Positions 8,430 to 17,280 of a stretch of 64,000 bases of DNA are shown in pieces (within the stretch, counting starts at the first letter, position 1; each line of letters opens with the position of its first letter). A program made the translations under genes and the position numbers. The DNA comes from Bradyrhizobium sp. (GTDB taxonomy: Bacteria > Pseudomonadota > Alphaproteobacteria > Rhizobiales > Xanthobacteraceae), in NCBI RefSeq assembly GCF_022844465.1, contig NZ_JALHLP010000001.1, positions 1,171,362-1,235,361 of the forward strand, written 5' to 3'. The notes under the pieces are model-generated. The model was given only the letters and a program-made list of their open reading frames with translations. It was not told where the DNA came from and did not search any database.

Positions 8430-9713
8430 ATGTTGAAGAGAATGACTGTCGCCGCACTGGCCGTGCTTGCCGGCGTCGCCGGCGCGCAGGCCCAGAACCA
8501 GACCGAAGTGGTGCTGCAATATCCCTATCCGGAATTGTTCGCCGAGACCCACAAGAAGATTACCGAGGAATTCGCCAAGGTTCGGCCCGACATCAAGGTA
8601 ACGATGCGCGCGCCCTACGAATCCTACGAGGACGGCACCCAGCGCGTACTGCGCGAGGCCGTCACCAGCCAGATGCCCGACGTCAGCTTCCAGGGCCTCA
8701 ACCGCATCCGCGTTCTCGTCGACAAGAACATCCCGGCTCCGCTCGATGGTTATATCGCCGCGGAGAAGGATTTCGACAAGCAGGGTTTCCATCAGGCGAT
8801 GTTCGACATCGGCACATCGAGCGGCAAGGTGTACGCTCTGCCGTTCGCGATCTCGCTGCCGATCGTCTATGTCAACCTCGATCTGGTCAAAAAGGCCGGC
8901 GCCGACCCGGAGAATTTGCCGACGACATGGGACGGCATCATCGACCTCGCCAAGAAGATCAAGGCCGGCGCCCCCGACGTCAACGGCATCACCTACGCCT
9001 GGGACATCACCGGCAATTGGCTGTGGCAGGCGCCGGTGTTCTCCCGCGGCGGTTCGATGCTGAACGCCGATGAGAGCAAGGTGGCCTTCAACGGACCGGA
9101 AGGCCAGTTCGCGATCCGCAACCTGGCGCGTCTCGTCACCGAGGCCGGCATGCCCAACCTCGATCAGCCGGCGATGCGCGCCGCGTTCGCGGCCGGAAAG
9201 ACCGGCCTTCACGTCACCTCGACCTCGGACCTCAACAAGGTGACGCAGATGGTCGGCGACAAGTTCGCGCTGAAGACGCACACCTTTCCGGATGTTGTGG
9301 CTCCGAACGGCCGGCTTCCCGCCGGCGGTAACGTCGTGATGATACTTGCCAAGGACAAGGCCAAGCGCGATGCCTCCTGGGAAGTGGTGAAGTTCTGGAC
9401 CGGCGCGAAGGGCGCGGCGATCATGGCCGAAACCACCGGCTACATGCCCCCCAACAAGCTCGCCAACGATGTCCATCTGAAGGACTTCTACGTCAAGAAC
9501 CCGAACAACTACACCGCCGTCAAGCAGCTGCCGCTGCTGACCAAGTGGTACGCCTTTCCCGGCGACAACGGCCTGAAGATCACTGACGTCATCAAGGACC
9601 ACCTCAACAGCATCGTCACCGGCACGCGGACCAAGGAGCCCGACGCCGTGCTGGCCGACATGGCGGCCGACGTCCAGAAGTTGCTGCCGCGGTCGGTTGG
9701 TTCGGTACGCTGA
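8430..9713 (+). CDS. ugpB: ABC transporter substrate-binding protein, UgpB type
   Basis: A 427-residue extracellular solute-binding protein (family 1). The N terminus is a Sec signal peptide (MLKRMTVAALAVLAGVAG) with a likely cleavage after AQA near residue 21. The ATG at 8430 has an AAGGAGATATC ribosome binding site. Binding-lobe features include PFAISLPIVYVNLDLVKKAG and GYMPPNKLA. In ugp systems this protein captures glycerol-3-phosphate or glycerophosphocholine in the periplasm. The adjacent phosphodiesterase genes agree with a glycerophosphodiester, but sugar-binding relatives exist, so the substrate stays inferred. A strong hairpin follows its stop. Confidence 0.85.
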   Translation: MLKRMTVAALAVLAGVAGAQAQNQTEVVLQYPYPELFAETHKKITEEFAKVRPDIKVTMRAPYESYEDGTQRVLREAVTSQMPDVSFQGLNRIRVLVDKNIPAPLDGYIAAEKDFDKQGFHQAMFDIGTSSGKVYALPFAISLPIVYVNLDLVKKAGADPENLPTTWDGIIDLAKKIKAGAPDVNGITYAWDITGNWLWQAPVFSRGGSMLNADESKVAFNGPEGQFAIRNLARLVTEAGMPNLDQPAMRAAFAAGKTGLHVTSTSDLNKVTQMVGDKFALKTHTFPDVVAPNGRLPAGGNVVMILAKDKAKRDASWEVVKFWTGAKGAAIMAETTGYMPPNKLANDVHLKDFYVKNPNNYTAVKQLPLLTKWYAFPGDNGLKITDVIKDHLNSIVTGTRTKEPDAVLADMAADVQKLLPRSVGSVR

Positions 9714-9751
9714 CCTCCACCAGTTCGGGGACAGCTCAGTGTTGTCCAGCG

Positions 9752-9778
9752 CAACGGGGCGCCGCCAACGCCCCGTTG
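9752..9778 (+). terminator. Stem-loop after ugpB
   Basis: CAACGGGGCG and CGCCCCGTTG form a perfect 10-bp stem around a 7-nt loop, starting 38 nt after the ugpB stop and ending 20 nt before the next gene. There is no U-tract, so it more likely stabilises the upstream message or attenuates than fully terminates. Confidence 0.6.
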
Positions 9779-9798
9779 TCGATCACAGCGAGGTTCGC

Positions 9799-10623
9799 AT
9801 GAAACTCATCCATATGAGCGACATCCATCTGACCGCCCCCGGAAGCACAATCGGGGGTCGCGACCCCCGCCAAAATTTCGAGCGTGCGCTCGTACACGTC
9901 CTTGCCGACCACAGCGACGCCGAACTGATGGTGATCACGGGCGATCTCTCCGACTGGGGCGACCAGGCTGATTATCAATGGCTGCGGAGCCGGCTGAACT
10001 GTTTTCCGCTTCCGGTCCGGCTCTGTATCGGCAATCACGACAGTCGCGCGGCCTTTCTTGCCGTGTTCCCCGAATACGCCGAACCGGATGGCTTCGCGCA
10101 AGGCGTTCACGACACCGCCGCCGGCCGCTGCCTGTTTCTCGACACAACCGAGCCCCGGACGCATGCCGGCCGCTACTGTTCGCCGAGGCGGGACTGGCTG
10201 GAGCAACGGCTGTCGGAGCATGACGGGCCGTTTCTAATGTTCATGCATCACAATCCGATGCCCACCCACCTTGGCCCGATGGACCAGATCCGGTTGCTCG
10301 ACGACGCGGCTTTCCGGGAAATCGTCGGACGGCATCGCGCGAAAATCCGGCACATCTTCTTCGGCCATTGCCATCTGCCGCTGGGCGGTTCGGTAGCGGG
10401 CGTGCCCGCCACTTCGCTCCGTGGCACCAACCACGCAAGCTACCCGCTGTTTTCCGAGAAGGTCATGCTGAGCGCGTCCGACCTGCCGGAATCCTACGGC
10501 GTCGCGTTCGTCGGGTCGGACTACGTCGCCGTGCACATGGTCGAATTCGGCTATCAGGGTGCAATCCGGATCGAAGGTTCGCCGGATTTCGCGATGTGGG
10601 ATCGGGAGACCATGCAGCGATGA
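9799..10623 (+). CDS. Calcineurin-like phosphodiesterase 1 (GpdQ/Icc type)
   Basis: A 274-residue metallophosphoesterase with the complete metal-site set: SDIHL (about residues 7-11), GDLSDWG (about 49-55), GNHD (about 77-80), MHHNP and GHCHLP. This pattern is shared by Icc (cAMP phosphodiesterase) and GpdQ (glycerophosphodiesterase). The ATG at 9799 begins directly at the beta-strand MKLIHMSDIH. It is the fifth gene of the ugp-type operon and overlaps the next phosphodiesterase by four bases. It has no signal peptide, so it would act on imported substrate in the cytoplasm. A role in splitting imported glycerophosphodiesters is the simplest reading. Confidence 0.82.
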   Translation: MKLIHMSDIHLTAPGSTIGGRDPRQNFERALVHVLADHSDAELMVITGDLSDWGDQADYQWLRSRLNCFPLPVRLCIGNHDSRAAFLAVFPEYAEPDGFAQGVHDTAAGRCLFLDTTEPRTHAGRYCSPRRDWLEQRLSEHDGPFLMFMHHNPMPTHLGPMDQIRLLDDAAFREIVGRHRAKIRHIFFGHCHLPLGGSVAGVPATSLRGTNHASYPLFSEKVMLSASDLPESYGVAFVGSDYVAVHMVEFGYQGAIRIEGSPDFAMWDRETMQR

Positions 10624-11468
10624 GGTTCGTCATTCTCACCGATACGCATTTCGTGCCGCGCGGCCGGAAGCTTTACGGGCTGGATCCTGCGCAACGTCTC
10701 GCGGTCGCCGTCGAAAAAATCAACGCGAGCCACAACGACATTTCCTGTGTGATCGTGTCGGGCGATCTCGCGCATTGGGGCGAACGGGCAGCCTATGCCA
10801 GCCTCTCTGGCGTGCTCGCCGGGCTCAAATCGCCAACCATCCTGATGATGGGCAACCACGACAGGCGCGAGCCGTTCCGCCTCGAATTCGCCGGCGCCGA
10901 TCGCGATCCGCACGGTTTCGTGCAGGCGGTCCACACCTTCGATGCCGCCACCATTGTCACGCTTGATACGCTCAACGAGGAGACGCCGGATCAAGCCGGC
11001 ATCCTGTGCCAGCGCCGGCTGGAATTCCTGGCCGACGCGCTGGCGTCAGCCCCGACGGACCGGCCGCTGTTGTTGTTCCAGCATCACCCTCCCTTCGACA
11101 GCGGGCTGCGCTACATGGACACCATCAAGCTGGCCAATGGCGAAGCGGAGTGGGATGTTATCGCCAGCACCCGCAAGCCCGACTACCTGTTCATGGGTCA
11201 CCTGCACCGGCCGATCGCCGGAACCTGGCGCGGTATCCCTTTCCACATCCAGCGCGCCTTGACCCACCAAGTCGCCTTCGACTTCGAAACCGCGGGATAC
11301 ATTCCGGGCACGCTTGAGGCTCCGGACTACGCGCTTGTGGACGTGGACAAAGGGAATATCGTCATCCATCAGCGCTCGTTTCTCTACGATGGTCCGGCGT
11401 TTTCACTGCACGACCCCAAGGCCGCGTCATCCCGGTCGACTCGCGAACTGGCCGAGGTCGGCCTATGA
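10620..11468 (+). CDS. Calcineurin-like phosphodiesterase 2 (GpdQ/Icc type)
   Basis: A 282-residue paralogue of the preceding gene, coupled to it by an ATGA overlap. It carries LTDTHF (about residues 6-11), GDLAHWG (about 48-54), GNHD (about 76-79), QHHPPF and GHLHRP, so both metals should bind. The C terminus is longer and more divergent than in its neighbour. Cytoplasmic, no signal peptide. Two consecutive, clearly diverged enzymes suggest different diester substrates or successive steps. It ends the operon. Confidence 0.82.
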   Translation: MRFVILTDTHFVPRGRKLYGLDPAQRLAVAVEKINASHNDISCVIVSGDLAHWGERAAYASLSGVLAGLKSPTILMMGNHDRREPFRLEFAGADRDPHGFVQAVHTFDAATIVTLDTLNEETPDQAGILCQRRLEFLADALASAPTDRPLLLFQHHPPFDSGLRYMDTIKLANGEAEWDVIASTRKPDYLFMGHLHRPIAGTWRGIPFHIQRALTHQVAFDFETAGYIPGTLEAPDYALVDVDKGNIVIHQRSFLYDGPAFSLHDPKAASSRSTRELAEVGL

Positions 11469-12085
11469 ACTTCGACCGCCGCCATTCTGCATCGTGGGTA
11501 CCTTCGGAGACTTCGGCCCGTTCGCGCGTGTAGCGGGAAGCCCGCGGAATTCCGCACCCAGGCTAGGCTAAGGGTACGGCGATGGGCTAAAGTGGGAAAA
11601 TCCGCGGTTTGCGACCCTTTCCCGCCTTCAGAAGTCGTGTCCGATAACCGCTGTGCCTGGCTGGCGACGCAGTGCTGATCGCGCCGGTCTCCGGGCGAAT
11701 TCCTGCAAACAGAGAATTTTGCAGGGAAATCAGCCATGATTGGGTTGAGGAACGTGATCTCTCAGCCAGATCACCCTGCGCTGCAGCTACTTCTGCGGTA
11801 ATTCCCTGCTCAAGCTAACAGGGAAATATTGCGAGCTAACAGGGAGTTCTCGAGGGTTAACAGTCGCACAACGGCAGCACGCAAACGTCCATTTCGCACA
11901 CTTTTCCTGTCCGAAAGCCGGGCTGCAGGAGACCGGGTCTCTCAATGGAAGGAAAGAACCGGTCGCCGAAGATCATTGCAACACGGCAATCGATCGGACG
12001 GAGGCCTACCTAGCCCATCAACGAAGACCGCGCCGCCTGCAAGCCTGGGTGGTTGACTTGTACGGCTGGTGTGGCGTCCGTCGAC
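11469..12085. repeat. Gene-free spacer with degenerate Bradyrhizobium-type repeat
   Basis: No credible gene is present. The motif AGCTAACAGGGA occurs at 11813-11824 and 11834-11845 (21-bp period), with a partial third copy (GGTTAACAG) about 20 bp later. Upstream, AATTCCTGCAAA and TTTTGCAGGGA form an inverted repeat at 11698-11727. I associate this class of repeat with intergenic regions of Bradyrhizobium genomes, from memory. It separates the phosphorus island from the catabolic region. Confidence 0.5.
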
Positions 12086-13222
12086 CTACTCATGCAACGT
12101 GGCTGAAAGCCGTTCTACAGCTTCCGCATAATCCTTCATGAAATCGGCGACGACCGACCGCGCCGACTGCTCCGTATTCATGAGACCGACCGCCTGGCCT
12201 ACGAAGTACGCAGCAAGACTCTTTGCGCCGTCGTGACCTCTCTCCGCGAGCTTATCGACCTTGGCCATGGGCGGCCGACTGAGTAGTCCCTGCAGCGGCA
12301 TCGCCAGCGGCTCCGGCGCATCTTTGGCGCCCCAGGCATCCGACCAGGCCGACTGCAACTGTCGCGTCGGCTTGCCCGTGCGGCTCCGGGAACGGACGGT
12401 GTTGCGCGACGTCGCCTTCAGCATCTTCTGCTTGACCGTGGGCGTCGTCTCGGCCTCGACGGTCGTCAGCCAAACCGACCCACACCAGACGCCCGCTGCG
12501 CCCATCGCCATGCAGGCCGCCATCTGCCGGCCTGTCGCTATGCCGCCCGCGGCCAAGACATCGATGTTTTCGTAAGGCTCGACAGCCTGCAGGACCTCGG
12601 GCACGAGCACCATCGTCGAAACCTCACCGCAATGGCCGCCCGCCTCGGTTCCGGCAGCGACAAGTATGTCGACCCCTGCCTCGGCGTGCTTGATGGCGTG
12701 CTCCTTGGCTCCGGTGAGCGCGCCAACGAGGAAGCCCTTCGACCGTGCCCGTTCCATGATCGACTTCGGTGGCACACCGAGGGCATTGACGAAGAGCTTG
12801 ATCAGATGCTGGAACGCCACGTCGAGAAGCTTTGCGGCTCCCGCCTCGCGCATGCTGTCGGCCGGGCGATTGTCGTACTCGCCGCTCCAAACATCCGACG
12901 TATCAATGCCGTGCCGCTCAAGAAGGCTGTTCACGAATTTTCTGTGTCCGTCCGGAATCCGTGACTGCAGCTCAGCCTCTGTAAGGTCGCCCTGCTTGTC
13001 CTCCATCTTGTTCGGAATCAGCAGATCGATCCCGTATGGCCGGCCCTTGACACGCGAATCGATCCAATCCAGTTCGATTTTCAAGCTCTCTGGTGTGTGG
13101 CCGACAGCGCCGAGAACGCCGAAACCGCCAGCGTTCGTTACCTCTGCCACGACATCGCGGCAATGACTGAACGCGAACAACGGGAATTCGATACCCAACT
13201 TCTTGCACAGCGCCGTCTTCAT
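12086..13222 (-). CDS. Nitronate monooxygenase family flavoprotein
   Basis: A 378-residue FMN-dependent TIM-barrel protein of the 2-nitropropane dioxygenase family. It begins MKTALCKKLGIEFPLF and contains NAGGFGVLGAVGH (about residues 28-40), AAGTEAGGHCGEV and VLAAGGIATGRQMAACMAMGA, the phosphate-binding part of the FMN site. The ATG at 13222 has GGGAG upstream; a slightly longer frame exists but lacks support. Many members act on unknown substrates, some in beta-oxidation contexts as enoyl reductases, so the product name describes the family only. It lies 160 bp downstream of the P450 gene on the same strand. Confidence 0.8.
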   Translation of the reverse strand: MKTALCKKLGIEFPLFAFSHCRDVVAEVTNAGGFGVLGAVGHTPESLKIELDWIDSRVKGRPYGIDLLIPNKMEDKQGDLTEAELQSRIPDGHRKFVNSLLERHGIDTSDVWSGEYDNRPADSMREAGAAKLLDVAFQHLIKLFVNALGVPPKSIMERARSKGFLVGALTGAKEHAIKHAEAGVDILVAAGTEAGGHCGEVSTMVLVPEVLQAVEPYENIDVLAAGGIATGRQMAACMAMGAAGVWCGSVWLTTVEAETTPTVKQKMLKATSRNTVRSRSRTGKPTRQLQSAWSDAWGAKDAPEPLAMPLQGLLSRPPMAKVDKLAERGHDGAKSLAAYFVGQAVGLMNTEQSARSVVADFMKDYAEAVERLSATLHE

Positions 13223-13382
13223 GATTTCTTGCTCCCTTGTCTCTTGCACCCACAGGTCCAGGCTGTCCGCCCAAAGTCGTGCGCGGGGCCGCGCAGGGCC
13301 ATCGGTGTCATGCTGGGCATCCTGTTAGACCTATATGCGATCGGAAGACGGGCCCAACGCTCCACCCAGGCAGGCATGCCGG

Positions 13383-14570
13383 TCATCCGAGCAAGAGTGG
13401 GAGCTTTCGAGGCCCCCTGACCGCACCTTCGGACCACCTGACGGCTTTGGCATCGGCGAGACGAAACTCGGGAATCCTCTTCAAGAATTCCTCGACCGCA
13501 ACGGTGAGTTCCATGCGCGCCAGGTTCGAACCAACACAACGATGTATTCCGAGGCCGAAGGCCGCATGGCGGTTCTCCTTGCGGTCAATAACGACCTTAT
13601 CGGCGTCCGGAAAAACCGCGGGATCCCGGTTGGCCGCCGGGAAGGAGAGCAGCACCATTTGCCCCTTCTCGTAAGGGCAGCCACCTACGACCGTGTCCTT
13701 GGCGATGAGCCTCGCCATGGTCACCGGCGAATAGGCCCGCAGGAATTCCTCAATCGCCGTCGGCATCAGCGCGGGCTCGGCAACCAGACGGCGCCGATCA
13801 GCGGGCGTTTTTGCCAAATGCCACAGGCAAGCTCCGATCCCGCTCCATGTCGTATCGATACCGGCAATGAGCAGAAGGCGGAGGGTGCCGAGGATATGGT
13901 TGTCCGTCAAAGGCGCGCCATCGATCCGTTGGGCGGCCAGATAGCTGATGAGATCATCGGTCGGCGACCTGCGACGTTGTTCCACGTGATCCAGCAGGTA
14001 GGCGGTCATTTCCGACAAGGTACGCACCATCGCGGCATCGTCCAGGACGGCTTCCTCAACGAGACCATGCACCCAGCCACGGAACATTTCACCATCGCCT
14101 GGCGGCAGGCCAAGCATCCGGGCGATCACCCGCACCGGAATATGCTGGGCAAAATCCACCGCTGCATCACACGTCTCATCGCCGATAAACCGATCAATGA
14201 GGTCATTGCAGATCATGCGCGTCGCCGGGATTAACCTGTTGATGGCCTCGGGCGTGAACTGAGGCAGCAGGACCATACGGGCGGCCCGATGATGCGGCGG
14301 ATCAGACGTGATCGGGGGCGCCGGCGATTTCACGGGGGGCGGCGTCTCGCGCACCTGGACCCGCCGTGAAGAGAAATGCTCGGTATCATACGCGATCTGA
14401 CGGATGTCTTGGTAACGCGTGGGAAAGTACACACCCTGGAACCGACTCGTATGAGCAACCGGACAGGATCTGCGCAGATCGTCCCAGATTGGGAACGGGT
14501 CCTCAATCCATCGCGGGTCAAGGTGGTCGAAGTCTGTTGCCCAATCAGTAACGGGATGCCGATTGCTCAT
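13383..14570 (-). CDS. Cytochrome P450
   Basis: A 395-residue soluble bacterial P450. Helix I has AGIDTT, helix K has EEFLR (ExxR motif), and the haem loop FGLGIHRCVG is at residues 338-347 with the thiolate ligand Cys345. It should hydroxylate a hydrophobic substrate using electrons from a ferredoxin partner; no ferredoxin or reductase gene is adjacent. The ATG has GGAAGGAGG upstream. Its promoter region carries the palindrome at 14731-14748. I cannot assign a CYP family by eye. Confidence 0.92.
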   Translation of the reverse strand: MSNRHPVTDWATDFDHLDPRWIEDPFPIWDDLRRSCPVAHTSRFQGVYFPTRYQDIRQIAYDTEHFSSRRVQVRETPPPVKSPAPPITSDPPHHRAARMVLLPQFTPEAINRLIPATRMICNDLIDRFIGDETCDAAVDFAQHIPVRVIARMLGLPPGDGEMFRGWVHGLVEEAVLDDAAMVRTLSEMTAYLLDHVEQRRRSPTDDLISYLAAQRIDGAPLTDNHILGTLRLLLIAGIDTTWSGIGACLWHLAKTPADRRRLVAEPALMPTAIEEFLRAYSPVTMARLIAKDTVVGGCPYEKGQMVLLSFPAANRDPAVFPDADKVVIDRKENRHAAFGLGIHRCVGSNLARMELTVAVEEFLKRIPEFRLADAKAVRWSEGAVRGPRKLPLLLG

Positions 14571-14984
14571 TCGGGCCTCCTTCCCATTGAACGGCGAGCC
14601 ACCAAGTTTGGGGGGAAGCCACCCTCATCCGCCGAGCTATTCCGGTTCGCGCCGATCGCGACTGTCGGGTCCAGGCCAGCCTGACCATGCCGCATTGCAG
14701 CGTACAAACCGTCAACTTCTCGCCAAAATTTTCTAACGCTTGTTAGGGGCATCATCTAGCTCGTCTTGCCGGACGTCAAGAAGTTACGGGTTCCCCTCCG
14801 CAGAAATACGTCGTTTTGCTGCGCAAGAATTCCGGTGCGGCAGGCATCGCCGATCCGGATATGCCTCCATCCCCTTCGACGCCTTCTCGGCGGGGTCACA
14901 ATCGAGGATATGGTATGGCGCCAATCGTGATTATTTGACCATGCTCGCTTCCGCATCGCCAGGCAGCGCCAACTCGACGACGAC
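14571..14984. other. 414-bp spacer between P450 and SDR genes
   Basis: It holds the P450 ribosome binding site and the palindromic operator at 14731-14748. The rest, including 14760-14984, shows no gene, terminator or repeat that I can support. Confidence 0.5.
14731..14748. promoter_or_regulatory. Operator copy A (TTCTAAC-GCTT-GTTAG)
   Basis: A copy of the regulon palindrome with intact CTAAC and GTTAG arms, 163 bp upstream of the P450 start. It is one of nine copies in the window. Confidence 0.7.
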
Positions 14985-15743
14985 TCAATTCATTACCGTG
15001 CCCCCATCGACCGAGATGGTCTGGCCGGTGACGAAGCCGCTGTCACCGGAAAGCAGCCAGATCGCAGTGCCGGCAAGATCGGACGGCACTAGATTTCGCG
15101 GAATCGATTGCGACGCGGCGATCGCCTGCAGCGCCTTGGCATGCTTTGCTCCAAAAAACTCCTGCGTACCTTCCGTCAGTACGGCGCTCGGCGCGATGGC
15201 ATTGACGCGGATGTTCTCGCGGCCCAGTTCGCGGGCAAGCCCGCGCGTCATGCCGATCACCGCCGCTTTCGAGGTCGTGTAGTGGATCGCATAAGCCAGG
15301 CCGTAGGTTGCGGCGAGCGAAGCGATGTTGACGATGCTGCCGCCGCCGGTCTTGCGCATCGCGGGCACCGCTGATTTGCAGCAGTTCCAGATACCCTTGA
15401 CATTGACCGCCATGGTTGCGTCCCAGTCGGCCTCGCTGATGGCGTCAAACCGTCCGCCACGCAGCTTCGCGTAGAGCGCGGCATTGTTGATCAGCCCATC
15501 GACGCGATCGAACGCTTTCAAGGCGGCGGCGACCATCGCATCGGTCGCCCGGCAGTCGCTGACGTCAACCTTGACCGCGATCGCATCGCCGCCGACTGCT
15601 CTCACAGAATCGAGGGTTTCGCCACAATCGTTGATGTCCGTCGCAACCACCCTTGCGCCGACTTTCGCGCAGGCCTGCGCATATTCCTGACCGATGCCGC
15701 GCGCAGCACCTGTCACGATCACCACCTTGCCGTCCAGAGTCAT
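14985..15743 (-). CDS. SDR family oxidoreductase
   Basis: A 252-residue classical short-chain dehydrogenase/reductase. The NAD(P) motif TGAARGIG is at about residues 11-18, NNAA near 89-92, the catalytic Ser in NIAS near 141, and Tyr/Lys in HYTTSKAAV near 155-159. ATDIND after beta-2 suggests NAD(H) preference because an acidic residue ends that strand. The C terminus TGQTISVDGGTVMN is standard. It likely oxidises a hydroxyacyl-CoA or an alcohol made by the neighbouring oxygenases. It stands alone between the Rieske and P450 genes, all on the same strand. Confidence 0.85.
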   Translation of the reverse strand: MTLDGKVVIVTGAARGIGQEYAQACAKVGARVVATDINDCGETLDSVRAVGGDAIAVKVDVSDCRATDAMVAAALKAFDRVDGLINNAALYAKLRGGRFDAISEADWDATMAVNVKGIWNCCKSAVPAMRKTGGGSIVNIASLAATYGLAYAIHYTTSKAAVIGMTRGLARELGRENIRVNAIAPSAVLTEGTQEFFGAKHAKALQAIAASQSIPRNLVPSDLAGTAIWLLSGDSGFVTGQTISVDGGTVMN

Positions 15744-15978
15744 TCCATTCCTCCTGAGTTACTGTCGGAACTGCCGGGCCGTTTCGATCAGAATGGCCTT
15801 CTGCGATGGAGCTATGGGTATCGTCAGGGAGCAAGGAACCTCTCGGTGTCCGGCATCGATGTCATTCGCCAGCAACTATTCGCATTGGCGAGCTTCAAGG
15901 ACGCACGCTGCGCTTGCGGCGCCGATTGGCCGCGAGCCGGCTCCGCCGCGATCTGCACAGTCCACTCAATTTTGACCA

Positions 15979-17166
15979 TCATCCGACGGCCGCTGGCAAG
16001 CGTGCGTCGACCGGCAGGCCGAGCGCCCGGCGCAAACCCTGATGGTAGTGAATCATGCCAGGCTCCACCTGTCCGTAGACCACGTGGGACTGGGCACCAG
16101 ATCCGACGCCCAGTTGAATGCCGCGCCCAATCGGGAAATCTTCATTGCTGACGACCTTGACCAGGAGGTCAAAATTCTTTTCCCAGTGCAATTTCTCTTC
16201 GTCGGTCGTCGGCGGCTTGGGCACGTAGAAACCGGTCTCCATCACCGCCCGATCGACGCGGCCATCGACCGGGAAAATCCGTTGAATCTCGATGTGATCG
16301 CCCTGCGGCACCAGCAACGTATTGGGAAACAACAAATACACAATCGCGGTGTTCCGCATCAGGCTCCACTGGTCCTCGGGCTGTTCGCGAAGGCGGGCAA
16401 GTTTCTTGCGCGGCAAGATGACGCGCGCATTGCTCCCGAAGGCTTCGAAGTGGCTGACATTGCCGTAAAGGATCGAACCGAGCGATTCCTTGTGCAGGAA
16501 ACCGATGTGATAGCCCTCGAGGAAGGTGTCGACGAGAATCTTCCAATTCGCCTTCTCCGGCACCAGCCGCCGGTCGTAGAGATGATAGGTATCGATCCGG
16601 TACGACGCGAGCTCGGGCCCAAGACCGCCGAGCCAGCGATCGATATCGAAAGTTGTCGCTCCGTCCGGGGCCGGCCGCGGCACGACCCAGACCAAGCCGT
16701 ATCTCTCACATAGCGGTAAAGCCACCAGCGACGACCGACTCTCCCTGAAATTGGCAAATGCTGCCTCGGCGGGTACACCTCTCAACTGCCCGGTCAGATC
16801 GTAGGTCCATGCGTGGTAAGGACAGCGAAACAGTCTAGTCGCACCGCAGCCGTCAGCGACCTTGGCGCCACGATGACGACATACGTTGAGAAATGCGCGC
16901 AGTACGCCGTCGTTCCCGCGCGCGACAAGGATCGGCAAGCCGGATAGACCGTCGGTACGATACTGGCCAGGCTCAGCCCACTCAGCTGAAATGCCCATCA
17001 GGATCGGATAATCCCGAAACAGGGCTTGCTGTTCAAGCGCGAGACGCTCCGGCGAAGTAAAGGCGTCGACGCTGTTCTCCCACGGCGCGTCAGCGAGCGC
17101 TGTGGTCCCTGTATCGACATAGTGGAGGAGCGTCTTGCACAAGGCGATCTCGGTATCGCGATCCAT
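15979..17166 (-). CDS. Rieske non-haem iron oxygenase, alpha subunit
   Basis: A 395-residue ring-hydroxylating-type oxygenase large subunit. The Rieske [2Fe-2S] ligands are C96/H98 (CRHRG) and C115/H118 (CPYHAW). The mononuclear iron motif lies in NWKILVDTFLEGYHIGFLH, with H220 and H225 and the bridging Asp213. The ATG at 17166 has GGGAAGAA upstream and is preferred over one 48 bp earlier. No small subunit or reductase gene is adjacent, as is common for monooxygenase-type members acting on steroids, carnitine or aromatic acids. The operator copy at 17242-17259 lies 78 bp upstream. Substrate unknown. Confidence 0.88.
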   Translation of the reverse strand: MDRDTEIALCKTLLHYVDTGTTALADAPWENSVDAFTSPERLALEQQALFRDYPILMGISAEWAEPGQYRTDGLSGLPILVARGNDGVLRAFLNVCRHRGAKVADGCGATRLFRCPYHAWTYDLTGQLRGVPAEAAFANFRESRSSLVALPLCERYGLVWVVPRPAPDGATTFDIDRWLGGLGPELASYRIDTYHLYDRRLVPEKANWKILVDTFLEGYHIGFLHKESLGSILYGNVSHFEAFGSNARVILPRKKLARLREQPEDQWSLMRNTAIVYLLFPNTLLVPQGDHIEIQRIFPVDGRVDRAVMETGFYVPKPPTTDEEKLHWEKNFDLLVKVVSNEDFPIGRGIQLGVGSGAQSHVVYGQVEPGMIHYHQGLRRALGLPVDARLPAAVG

Positions 17167-17241
17167 CGGCGTTCTTCCCGTTCGCGAATCCTGCATACAA
17201 TGGACGGCCGGCATAGCGTATCCGTCAGGATTTGCGCCATT

Positions 17242-17259
17242 TTCTAACGGACGTTAGAT
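17242..17259. promoter_or_regulatory. Operator copy B (TTCTAAC-GGAC-GTTAG)
   Basis: A regulon palindrome with both arms intact, between the Rieske oxygenase start and the livF stop. It would control the leftward oxygenase gene. Confidence 0.75.
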
Positions 17260-17280
17260 ATTTGCAAGCGTTGCCTGCGC

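Noticed and set aside
8400..9602. 400-codon minus-strand frame
   Set aside because: Antisense to the well-supported binding protein ugpB.
13325..13333. GTTAG half site upstream of the nitronate monooxygenase gene
   Set aside because: There is no matching CTAAC or CGAAC arm at the right spacing.
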